Source: Cymbomonas tetramitiformis
Taxonomy: Eukaryota; Chlorophyta; Pyramimonadophyceae; Pyramimonadales; Pyramimonadaceae
Direction: 5' to 3'
DNA: 64,000 nt
Assembly (NCBI GenBank): GCA_001247695.2
Contig: LGRX02033430.1
Span: forward strand, 1-64,000
In this document: one piece after another, positions 55,687-64,000 of the stretch
How the letters are laid out: each line of letters starts with the position of its first letter
How positions within the stretch are numbered: position 1 is the stretch's first letter
Translations under genes and position numbers: made by a program
The notes under the pieces: model-generated
Databases searched by the model: none
The model's input: the letters and a program-made list of their open reading frames with translations, nothing else
What the model was told of the DNA's origin: nothing

Positions 55687-58128
55687 TTGTTCATGATGAG
55701 TACTTCTTCAGTGCACACGCCGCCAACAGCGGCCAACGCTCGATTACGTTTGGATTCAATTTTCGCTAGGAACGTTGGGGCGCGGTACCGCGCCTCACCG
55801 CAAACGCCCTCTGTCAATTTAGCTGGTGCTGACAAGACTAGGGCTACCGCTGTTTCCCAATCCACCTGGGACGCAGATGTTGTCAAGCGTGTCGCTAAGG
55901 ACACGCTTGGCAACAAATCGGCTTCATTCTCTGGAAGTGAGCCCCATCGGAGAGTGCTTTGGGATTCGCTGTTTGCTGGACTCCAGGATTCCTTTGAGTC
56001 CAAGGACGCTGCTTCCACGACTATCTTTGACCTCGTGGACGTCAACCAAGAGGTGAACCCTGTTTTTAATGAACTCCTCTTGCGTGCGTTAGTCTCCCTC
56101 ACCACTCCGCATTCTCCAGCGCGGCGATGGGTGGAAGCTTCGGCTCGGACCTCCCCCAAGGATGGGAAAAGAGCGCTCCTCGAGATCACGAAGCGCCTCA
56201 TGCCCTCTGGGCACAAACCCATGAGACACCATGAAGAACTCCTGTCCATTGAGTTCTCTGCGTCTTCGGACCCTGAGCCCCTAGTGGCACAATTCGACGA
56301 ATGCATTAAGGCTATCGCGGCTTCGGGTGCTGGTCCGCTGGATGACCAGCACGCCAAGCGTCAGCTGTTGTCTGCACTCGACCCTTACTTTTACAAAGAA
56401 GTCATCACTCCATTACGCCTCGACACCGAGCTGGACAAGGTCGCCATCGAAGAGATTTATGTGCACGTCTGTGAGGTGTGGTGGTGCGCCCATCCCGAGG
56501 GCCCCACCACTAAGCAGCCTCTGTCACTGCCCCTCTCCGCAGCCTACGCCAGTAGGGAGACTCCTGATGCTGACTTCCTGTCTGAGTTCGATCGCGTGCT
56601 GCGTGAAGCTTTTAAATTGCTCGACGCACTACGGGATTCCGCGCGGGATCCTGTTCCAGACCCCACTCCGCCTCGGCATGCCGCACGTGACCGAGACCGC
56701 CGCACCGGTGTGTCGTTCCCGCCTTCAAGATGGCGCGACGCTCACAATCGCAAACCCAATGGCACTTTCCAAGGCCGCAATTCCTTTAGGAACAGGGGCC
56801 ACCGGTTTGCGTCACCGCCTCTGCCTAAAGATGGCAGTTATTCACAATCATTTTACAACAAGAAGCACTCCGCCAGCAACATTTCTTTCCATTCTCTGTC
56901 TTCCGCGTTCATCCAGGAGTGCCCCGTGTGTCCGGGGCACTTCCATGACACCGCTAGGTGCCCTGCGGTAGGTGGTGTGTGCGGTGGCGATGCCGCTGCC
57001 GCCGCGCAAGAGCTGGATGAAGTTGTTTCGGCATTTCAGACTGCTTTTGACGACGAGGATGACGACGCCTTTGCCGAGTTGTGTCGGCTGCACGACCCTC
57101 CGCGTGTTCGGGATGGCCCTGAGCCATTCACTTATCCTGAGCATGCACCACTGGGCCTCCGGGCGCAGTATGCGGGTCTGGTCAGTCAGTCCCCTGCGGA
57201 CTCCGGCATGTCTGCCCGTCTTGCGGAAGCACGGTCTGTGCTCTCCGGCTTGCGGGAAGCCACTGCTGCTGCCCGTGCCGCAGCAGCTGACCCACCTGAC
57301 AGTCCGTCCTTCGGCACCGTGTCTGTGCCGCAGGTGGTGACATCACCACCACCTGCCAACCCCACCGCTGCGGTTATACACTCCGCAGCGGCAACTTCAG
57401 TTTCTGCACCTCCGCAGGGCTCAGCACTGGCGCCACTTGCCGCTGCTGACCCTGCCAACTTTCAGTCACCGTTTGCAGACTCATTCATGGACCGCTTCAC
57501 CTTACGGGTTGAGCAGGACCCCGGGCTTCACTTTGACTCTTTCACCCTCCCTCCCCCGCCAGCAATCTGGGGGCCTCCGCTGTCTGTTATTGACTCTGAC
57601 AGTGGCTCCGAGTGTGACACCGAGCCTGTCCCTGCACCAGACCCCACTGCGGCTCCTGCCGCCAACCGCGTCGGTGTGTCGCCTGCACCCCGCTTTGCCC
57701 GTCTGGCTGCTGGACTGTTGTCTGTACTGACGGTTCTGAGCTGTGCCACCACCGCTCACGGGTCGGTGGTGCAGCAGTCAGTTACTACTGTGCTTCCTGC
57801 GGTTCACCCGGTGTGGGTGTCCGCCAACACTTGCACTATTTCCCCTGAGCCAGCCCCACCGGCTCTACCGCCTGACCCTTCAGCCTGCTTACCAAACCCC
57901 ACTCCTATCCCCAACCCCTCTGCCTTTCCACCTGACTGCTGTTCTGGACTCTGGACTTCTGGTTTCTGGACTTCTGGTTTCTGGACTACTGGACTCTGGT
58001 TATGGTTCTGGTTCTGGGCTTCTGGTTCTGGCTTCTGGCTCTGGACCGACACCTTTGACAACCCCGACTACTTTGTCAACAACAACAGTGAACTCTGCTT
58101 GCCTGTAGACCACTTTGAAAGTGGCTGA
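55687..58128 (+). CDS. Gag protein of 55 kb element
   Basis: 813 codons, intact; an in-frame ATG also lies six bases upstream-adjacent (start MFMMSTSS or MMSTSS, not decidable). The N-terminal half is a helical capsid-like domain shared with 24838 and 28820 (SFSGSEPHRR..LFAGLQDSFESKD; SPKDGKRALLEITKRLM; HAKRQLLSALDPYF). A zinc knuckle CPVCPGHFHDTARC (CX2CX4HX4C) lies near residue 417. Acidic and Pro-rich linkers follow, then a hydrophobic segment (RLAAGLLSVLTVLSCATTA, about 677-695) and a strange C-terminus of Trp/Phe/Gly/Ser repeats (GFWTSGFWTTGLWLWFWFW). No protease, RT or integrase. It presumably packages its RNA into particles supplied with Pol by an autonomous relative; the membrane segment suggests membrane association. 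Confidence 0.8.
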   Translation: MFMMSTSSVHTPPTAANARLRLDSIFARNVGARYRASPQTPSVNLAGADKTRATAVSQSTWDADVVKRVAKDTLGNKSASFSGSEPHRRVLWDSLFAGLQDSFESKDAASTTIFDLVDVNQEVNPVFNELLLRALVSLTTPHSPARRWVEASARTSPKDGKRALLEITKRLMPSGHKPMRHHEELLSIEFSASSDPEPLVAQFDECIKAIAASGAGPLDDQHAKRQLLSALDPYFYKEVITPLRLDTELDKVAIEEIYVHVCEVWWCAHPEGPTTKQPLSLPLSAAYASRETPDADFLSEFDRVLREAFKLLDALRDSARDPVPDPTPPRHAARDRDRRTGVSFPPSRWRDAHNRKPNGTFQGRNSFRNRGHRFASPPLPKDGSYSQSFYNKKHSASNISFHSLSSAFIQECPVCPGHFHDTARCPAVGGVCGGDAAAAAQELDEVVSAFQTAFDDEDDDAFAELCRLHDPPRVRDGPEPFTYPEHAPLGLRAQYAGLVSQSPADSGMSARLAEARSVLSGLREATAAARAAAADPPDSPSFGTVSVPQVVTSPPPANPTAAVIHSAAATSVSAPPQGSALAPLAAADPANFQSPFADSFMDRFTLRVEQDPGLHFDSFTLPPPPAIWGPPLSVIDSDSGSECDTEPVPAPDPTAAPAANRVGVSPAPRFARLAAGLLSVLTVLSCATTAHGSVVQQSVTTVLPAVHPVWVSANTCTISPEPAPPALPPDPSACLPNPTPIPNPSAFPPDCCSGLWTSGFWTSGFWTTGLWLWFWFWASGSGFWLWTDTFDNPDYFVNNNSELCLPVDHFESG

Positions 58129-58337
58129 GTTTCACACGCATCTGCTGTAGATATAGCTCACAAAATGCATATCTAGCAGCTATAGCAAAGGGACCGCCCT
58201 GGCCAAGAGCACAGGCCTCCCTCTAGCTTGTTTCCAGCCAAGTGCTGTTTGTTATCTGTTTCGGGTTTTGGATTTTGACATATCTGTATTTCCTAGACTG
58301 CCACCTGCACTATACTATGTACAGTTACAGGGTGGTG

Positions 58338-58532
58338 TGCGGGAATCTGTGTGATGACCCGCTAGGGGGTCACCAGATTACCCAGTGGGCTGTACCAGTA
58401 CTCCGTACAGTACTCGGTGACAGTTCACTAGGACAGACACATATATTCAGTATTCCGTTTATCTTATGGTCTTCCGAGTTATCATTCTCTGACTGTATAT
58501 TATATATACCGCTTGGCACGGTATTCCTCGCA
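58338..58532 (+). repeat. 3' LTR of the 55 kb element
   Basis: 195 bp copy of 55131-55325, differing at very few positions (for example GGCCTTCCG against GGTCTTCCG). Confidence 0.92.
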
Positions 58533-58537
58533 CTGTC

Positions 58538-59278
58538 CAAGAGTTTGGCGGACAATGCCCCAACCCCCTTGACTATAGATTGAAGGCTCGAGTGACCGCA
58601 TGTGACCCGGACAAATCACCTGACAAGCGATTCGAAGTGACGTTCGAATATGCCGGAGACAAACACGCGAAGTGTGTCCCTCGTCTTCACCACCGCGTAT
58701 TTGCACTTGGGTGAATACATGACAATACACATGCTTAAAACACAATGGATCGCCTTGTTGATATGAAAAAACGTTTGGTCTATTAATGTATTTTGATGTA
58801 CAAACTTTTGCAGCTGCTTGATTGAGCAGTACCCATTGGCGTGAACTTATTTCCCCCACGAAACCCTATGAAAATAACGGATTTTAGCCAATTTTAGGGC
58901 TTAATGAACCCCGACACCCCCATGGTAACGTAGCATGCCTACGATATGCACATGCCTCCCCAAGTGATGTACATCAAAACTTAACATTGTCAACTATCAT
59001 ATATGAAGTGCCAACCCTAAGATCGCATACTAGCGCCTCCCTCCGTACGGCACGGATCTACCAATATTTGTGACACTTGTAAACCCACCGTAAGCAAATT
59101 TCCCAACCCACCATAATAGTTGGCAACTTCATGCGCCTCTTACATATCGAAAACACCTTAGAATGGTGCAAAGTATGTTTTCCATGTTCGAAGGGACTCT
59201 TAATGAGTGCCATAAAACATAGGTTTGAGACAATATACGCCGTTACATAGAAGCTTTGGGTTGTTTAAAATCGTCATT
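58538..59278. other. Noncoding interior of palindrome-ended insertion
   Basis: No gene recognised; part of the approximately 1 kb element that split the copia polyprotein. Confidence 0.5.
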
Positions 59279-59313
59279 ACGGTGGGTTAACCCACCGTAC
59301 CCATTTGGCAATA

Positions 59314-60451
59314 GACATTATGACAGCTAATAACATACCCGAGAGACCCTTCCGCACCCCTATGGACTCTAAGCTTGTGATATCAAAACCAACAGACCCT
59401 GACCTCACTCTAGTAAAGCCCTATCGGTCTATCCTTGGATCTCTGCTCTGGCACAACCGGACTTCACGGTCAGATATCTACTATGCAGTTATCTATCTAT
59501 CACAGTTTGTGGCCTGTCCCTCAGAGGACTCAATGAAAGCTCTTATCAGAATTGCACAGTATCTGGACTGCACGGCACACTACAGGATGGCCTTCTATTA
59601 CCCCGAGAGGCCAGCACGTGTGCTCACACTGTTTGTATACTCCGATGCTGACCTGGCCAGAGACTTGGAGAACTCAGCTAGATCATACTCGGGCATGGTT
59701 ATATTCTTCTGTGGCATGATTCTACGGTATGGTACAGTCCGACAGACTATCATAGAGACATCCTCTACAGGTTCAGAATATGTTGCAGCATCTACTGCAG
59801 CTCAGCGGGTGGTATCTCTCATGTTTATGCTAACAGAAATATTCGGCTATATTCAACACCCTATTCAAGGGCAACCACCCTCTACTACTGGACTTGATTC
59901 TGAGATCACTGAAACAGAGAAGGTTGCCACTGATATTGCATTCGGTTACCCGGGGTTACAGCCAGGCACTCTCCTTACTAAACTCCTGGACTACACTACA
60001 CCTACGGGTACAGGAGTCGGTGGTGTCAGGCCTGATGGCAAGTCAGTGACAGATGAGCTCGAGATTTATTCAGAATCAGACCGCAAGCCAGTATAGACTA
60101 TCAGAATATGAGAAGCACATAATACCTATCAGCCTCAACAACCTGCCCCAGATTGGAGCTTCCAACTCCTCTTCTTCTGGATAATGATACATGCAGATCT
60201 ATTGCTGAGAACATCCCGCTATCCCAAAAAATCAAGCGGTCAGATTCCATATGCTCAGAGACTTTGTCAGACCGGGCTGGATCATGTGCTGGAGGAGGGT
60301 ACCTTCGGAGAAGAACTTGGCTGACCCCTACACCAAGCCAGTTCCTCCCACCAAGAACACCGTGCCCTACTTCAACATGCTCTTTGACAGCTACATGGAT
60401 ATGAAAAAGGCAGTTATTCATGCTGCCAGATCTTTTGGATTTTCGACATGA
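59314..60451 (+). pseudogene. Ty1/copia RT end and RNase H
   Basis: Continuation of 50686-54842. The first frame has IPERPFRTPMDSK, the VKPYRSILGSLLWHNRTSRSD block and RNase H (FVYSDADLARDLE..YSGMVIFF, IIETSSTGSEYVAAS), to a stop at 60096. Two more frames continue it: LLLDNDTCRSIAENIPLSQKIK (from 60153) and MLRDFVRPGW..PSEKNLADPYTKPV (to 60451). The element thus has two frameshifts besides the insertion and is dead. In copia elements this RNase H stretch ends close to the 3' LTR, but I find no LTR here. Confidence 0.85.
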
Positions 60452-61096
60452 AGGCCTACTCAGAAAGCAGCAACATGATCTGACTGTGAGTACCCTCTGT
60501 TTTGTCGTGTTTTGGGTTTTGTATCTGACTGTGCTTTGCAGGTACTTTGTTGCAGGTACTTCATGATTTGGTTTTGAAAATATATACGGAATACAACCAG
60601 CCGATAGATTGACAGTTAGCCTAGAGGTTTAGCAAGCATGCACAAGACCTGTTATGTGAATGTCGCATGCCGTACCTTGACTCCTACGACCTTATGTACC
60701 CTTCGGGGACCCGTGACCGGCACCCGTCTCGTACGTGAGAGTCTCTGCCTCCACCAGCTGTGACCCTCCCTACATCTTCCCTTGTCTGTAAGTGTGACGG
60801 TGACGGGGTGACCTGGACCTGCCTTCGGGTACTCCTTGTCATATCCCTGACGAAGCATCCGGCTGCATGACACCGCGGTGTGCGGACCCTCAGGGCACAG
60901 CAACATACTATTCCCCCGGTGGAGGAGTGGCACTAGAGACAGGGAGCTGATAGGTCTGCCAGGACCGTGTGGACTTTGTCCAGCTTTTTGGGGGTTTCAG
61001 CCCTGGCAGGCATGATTGTGGTTCTTTCTGGTCTGGAGCTCTGGACTGGAGATTGGTATGAGTGTATGCATTCTGGTCTGCCCACCTCACTCGAGA

Positions 61097-61097
<1 letters not shown>
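60452..61097. other. Unassigned region after copia
   Basis: Probably the 3' noncoding part of the copia element and flanking DNA. No ORF with a recognisable domain and no repeat partner in the window. Confidence 0.4.
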
Positions 61098-61127
<30 letters not shown>

Positions 61128-64000
61128 CATTTACGCTAGCAAAGGGGACAAAGTCCTGAGAGTGCGGTATCCCTGCAAAGCAGACTAGTGAAAACACCAG
61201 GGGCTACTCCCTCTGCTATAGCGCGCCCACAAAGGGGCTCAACCCACTTTTCAGCAGGGTGACATCTAGAGAAAAAGCTAAGTGCTAGGCAAAAAACTCT
61301 AGAAGATGGAGAAGCAGCCATGGCCGGGTGAGTGGAGGGGTGGGCGAGATCTGGGCAGTGAGGAGAGAAGTCGGAGAATTAAGGGTTTTGGAGACGTTGA
61401 GAGGGAGTCGGGTGGGCGGGGAGAGGGTGGCGGGGGAGGGGAGGGGGGGGACGGCCCCTCCCCTTGGGGACACGGGACCATCTTTTATTGCAAATTTTTG
61501 AGAATTATTGCAGGAGGGTTTGAAGAAAGTCGTTTGATTGTTGCACAGCTTCTGTTTCTGTCATGGCTTCACTGCTCGAGATGTCAACTGTATGCGGGTC
61601 AGTGTTTAAGGTGGTGGTGGTGTTTAACAGAAACACGTCTCGCCTATTTTTGGTGTGTTGTCTACAAATTCTTGATAGTTTTTTAAGAAGAGGTTTAATC
61701 TTGCCACGGGGAACACCAATCGTGTTGAGGACAGTACCAAAAAGAGGAGGGAGGTATCCCATGAGTGTGAGAACTTTGGGCCATTTAACGGTGTTTATGA
61801 AGGGCTTGGAATTTGCGTTGGTGATTGTCGTGTCGTGGTGACCACCACAATAAGGCTCAATATCACTCTGATGATAAGGGGGGTCTTGAGTGGGCCATGG
61901 GCAAAGCGAAGAAGGAAGTACTTTGACGCTTTCGTTCAGAACTTCATCCCAAATATCAGAGCTGACTCCTGTGTATTCTAGCCTCTTCTTCGTGACTTTG
62001 GACTTAGGAAGGACGTTGAGGAACCATCTGGCAATCTTTTTCTGTGTAGGCCTCCAGTCAAAGACTGGTTGAGTATCACTGGGTGCACTGTCTATAGCTA
62101 TGATAACAACATCCGAAAAGTCATCCTTATAGCATCCACCACCTGGGAGAACGTAGGGGTCATCACCCGTCCAATAGCCATGTGGGATAAATGGAATAGT
62201 GTTATGCGGGAATCTGAAAACAAGTTTAAAACCTTTGTCGAACCATCTTTTTTGGTTTTTGGGAGACAGCGGAAGAATCCATGTTCCTGAAAATCCGGGG
62301 ACGGTGTTGGCCGCTTTATGTCCCATTTCCAAGGTAGTCATAACCGCCGAAGATTTGCCCTTTTCTTTCCCATCAAAGGGGGGATTTCCATAAACGATTC
62401 TGCCGATGCCTGTTATCGGATCAACGTAGGCATCCCAAGCGAGACCATCAAAGCCAATTTTCCCATGATGGCAGAAGGGCCTGAGGGCTTTTTTCATTCT
62501 TGTGGTGGGTATGCATCTTCTCGAGTGAATTCTAGGGTGGGCATTTAGTGGGTTGGAGAAGAGTTCACAGCCGTTTTTGTCAAGATTCCTGTCATCCACC
62601 AAAATATCTAAGAGGCTTCTTCTGATTGCATAGCAGTTTTTAGGATCCCCCGATTCAAACTTACATGCATTGAGTGCTTCGTGAATATCGTGTGCCCTAT
62701 TCGAGTACTCCGCAAGTGAGCATGGGACTGCTTTGTTGGAAAGGCGGTGCCAGGCCAAAAGTTTCCAAAACTCTTTCTTTTGGACATATTGGAGTTCGGG
62801 ATATTTAATTGTCCCCATGACATGGTCCACTTCGGGTTTAGCGGTCACAGCAATGGTATTCTTTTTTGAACTTGATGGTCGGTACATGCTAGCTTCCGGG
62901 AGAGCGTGTAAGTATAATTCCTCCTTCATTTCCTGACTAAGGTCAGCAAGTGGAAAAAGTTTCGATGGCTCTGTTTTGATGTATGTGGTACCTTTTCCAG
63001 GGTTTAGTAGTTTGGGCTTTTCTGAGATTTCTTCAGCAATGATTTTCCTTAGTTCGCCATCTTGGGTTGTTCTAAGACTATGCAAACTATTATTATGTCC
63101 TGAGCATTCAAGTTGGATGTGTTCGAAGGTGCATTTTGTATTCTGTTGGCAGTAGGGGCAGTTTTCAGTCCCGATTTTCCCCAGTTTAAATAAACGTGCT
63201 GGAGAGGCTTGGAGACCCAGGAGTTCTCTGCTTCTAGAAGCGGTGAAAGCTTTAGGTGTTATTTTGGAAATATCTTTAGTGGGGGTGGTGTTATTCTCGT
63301 TAAGCATTCTCAAATACTTCCCTTGAGACTGTAGAGTTCTCCAATTATGATAGTGTGATAGACGTTGAATTCTTCTAATGTGACTACGGATATCGCCCAA
63401 AATAGGGACCTCAAAAAAGAATAATGAGAAGGGCAGTTTCTCGGCAGGGTCGTAGCGGGAGATGTCGGAGCAACCCCCTCTGAATGAGGCTCTTTTAGCA
63501 GTACGGTCCACTCTGTCATGGACTTTGTCATTATTGTGACCCCTAATCCATTTAAGGATGATTTTACTGTGGTCTCCTTCACTGTAGAAGCCAAGTTCTT
63601 CTAACAGTAGGCGAACAGCCTGCACATCTCTGCGATTAGCTTCACGTAGTTTGTCCCGAGCACTCATGGATCTGCCATCCTTTGTTACAGCAGATATTGC
63701 GGCCATGGAGTCAATGGCATGTACCATTGGAGTCATGGATTTGAGGAGATTCTCTTTTTGTTCTGTGAGTAAGAATCTCATCCCGCAATTTCAGCAGATG
63801 TACTACTAGGGTTTTGGATATCTTCCTTGATAAGAAGCCCCGGTGCGGCGAAAGTTCTTGAGGGGGGGATATTCATCTTCCGAACAAGTGGCATTCCGTT
63901 GTCAAAGTTTTTTATGGCATATGCTGCACCACTGCATGCTGATTTTTTACCGGCGAATAGGGAACCATCGCTTGCCATATCATAATCCTCCATTTGTTTG
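61098..64000 (-). mobile_element. LINE retrotransposon, 3' part
   Basis: The minus strand carries the end of a LINE ORF2 and a 3' noncoding stretch (61504 to about 61130). It ends in an ATT-type microsatellite tail (61098-61130), a common LINE 3' end. The 5' part, including endonuclease and RT, lies beyond 64000. Confidence 0.8.
61505..63993 (-). pseudogene. LINE ORF2 end: RNase H, CCHC, Dam-like MTase
   Basis: From 63993: RNase H (MASDGSLFAGKK; TSAEIAG), a one-base shift near 63781, then a 758-codon frame with AIDSMAAIS (residues 22-30) and WIRGHNNDKVHDRVDR (78-92), giving the D-E-D-(H)-D pattern. A zinc finger follows (C208, C211, H221, C226; CPYC..FEHIQLEC) as in many LINE ORF2 C-termini. 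An extra 500-residue part comes after it: ELFSNPLNAHPRIHSR (406-421), IGFDGLAWDAYVDP (442-455), IVYGNPPFDG (462-471), GTWILPLSPKNQKRWF (499-514). The spacing and the NPPF motif match phage/DIRS-type Dam (N6-adenine) methyltransferases, whose NPP(Y/F) binds the target base. The Dam assignment is by motif only. Except for the single shift the ORF is open, suggesting a young copy. Confidence 0.7.

Larger units (their letters stand above)
55131..58532 (+). mobile_element. Gag-only LTR retrotransposon, 3.4 kb
   Basis: LTRs of 195 bp at 55131-55325 and 58338-58532, nearly identical, with TGCG..CGCA ends and target duplication CTGTC (55126-55130, 58533-58537). The polypurine tract CAGGGTGGTG precedes the 3' LTR. 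One long intact ORF (55687-58128) encodes Gag only. The near-identity of the LTRs and the open ORF suggest a recent insertion mobilised in trans. Confidence 0.92.
54843..59311. mobile_element. Palindrome-ended insertion in copia
   Basis: Both ends begin TTGCCA(G/A)AT and carry CGGTGGGTT(T/A)ACCCACCG. At the right end ACGGTGGGTTAACCCACCGT (59279-59298) is a perfect 20-bp palindrome. Flanking TA on both sides (54841-54842, 59312-59313) could be a 2-bp target duplication, but the exact edges are not secure. Without the nested LTR element (55131-58532 plus one target repeat) it is about 1.06 kb and noncoding, a MITE-like element. Confidence 0.6.

Noticed and set aside
60452..61097. 3' LTR of the copia element
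   Set aside because: Expected here, but no direct-repeat partner is present upstream of 50.7 kb and no TG..CA block with a polypurine tract could be defended.

Overview
The window looks like nuclear DNA of a repeat-rich unicellular eukaryote, most likely an alga or related protist. Genes carry short spliceosomal introns, mostly GT-AG with one apparent GC-AG. There is one ordinary host-type gene, a voltage-sensor/ion-channel protein fused to a cyclic-nucleotide phosphodiesterase, an architecture known from algae and dinoflagellates. Almost everything else is mobile DNA, much of it nested. The species cannot be named from the sequence alone. Cytosine methyltransferases inside retrotransposons are known from dinoflagellates and charophytes, which fits but does not decide the lineage.

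Layout. 1-5.9 kb: a giant inverted repeat (arms about 2.3 kb) around a captured Ty3/gypsy gag fragment and a hAT-type MITE. 6.4-12.5 kb: a decayed Ty3/gypsy chromovirus (gag, protease, RNase H, integrase, chromodomain; RT deleted) flanked by LTR-like sequences in inverted orientation. 12.5-14.1 kb (minus): an LTR plus leader that cuts into an integrase tail-chromodomain-C5 cytosine methyltransferase ORF. 14.8-20.1 kb (minus): the phosphodiesterase gene. 21.5-29.5 kb: three non-autonomous LTR elements (22255-23928; 24184-27926; the 5' half of one at 28.4-29.5 kb), two of them gag-only. 30.86-49.08 kb: two copies of a large DNA transposon, copy B (37752-48445, complete, 4-bp target duplication AAGG) inserted inside copy A. 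Copy B itself carries a hAT element with chromodomain and BED finger. 50.0-60.5 kb: a Ty1/copia element split by a palindrome-ended insertion, which in turn holds a gag-only LTR element (55131-58532). 61.1-64.0 kb (minus): the 3' half of a LINE ending in a Dam-like methyltransferase domain.

The most interesting material is the copy A/B transposon. It has two divergent genes. The minus-strand gene encodes an approximately 980-residue three-exon transposase-like protein. The plus-strand gene encodes an approximately 1.1 kb-residue-scale protein (about 1130 aa) ending in a beta-class N4/N6 DNA methyltransferase. The first intron of each gene is filled by a tandem array, and both arrays are built on the same 20-bp perfect palindrome although their unit lengths (about 69 and 66 bp) and linkers differ. 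The window therefore holds three unrelated mobile elements each carrying a different class of DNA methyltransferase: C5 in a chromovirus, beta-class amino-MTase in a DNA transposon, Dam-like in a LINE.

The non-autonomous LTR elements share a short leader hairpin and a GGTGGTG polypurine tract although their LTRs and gag genes differ, suggesting mobilisation by a common partner. Nearly every element is broken by frameshifts, stops or nested insertions. All homology statements here are by eye from motifs; no database search was run.
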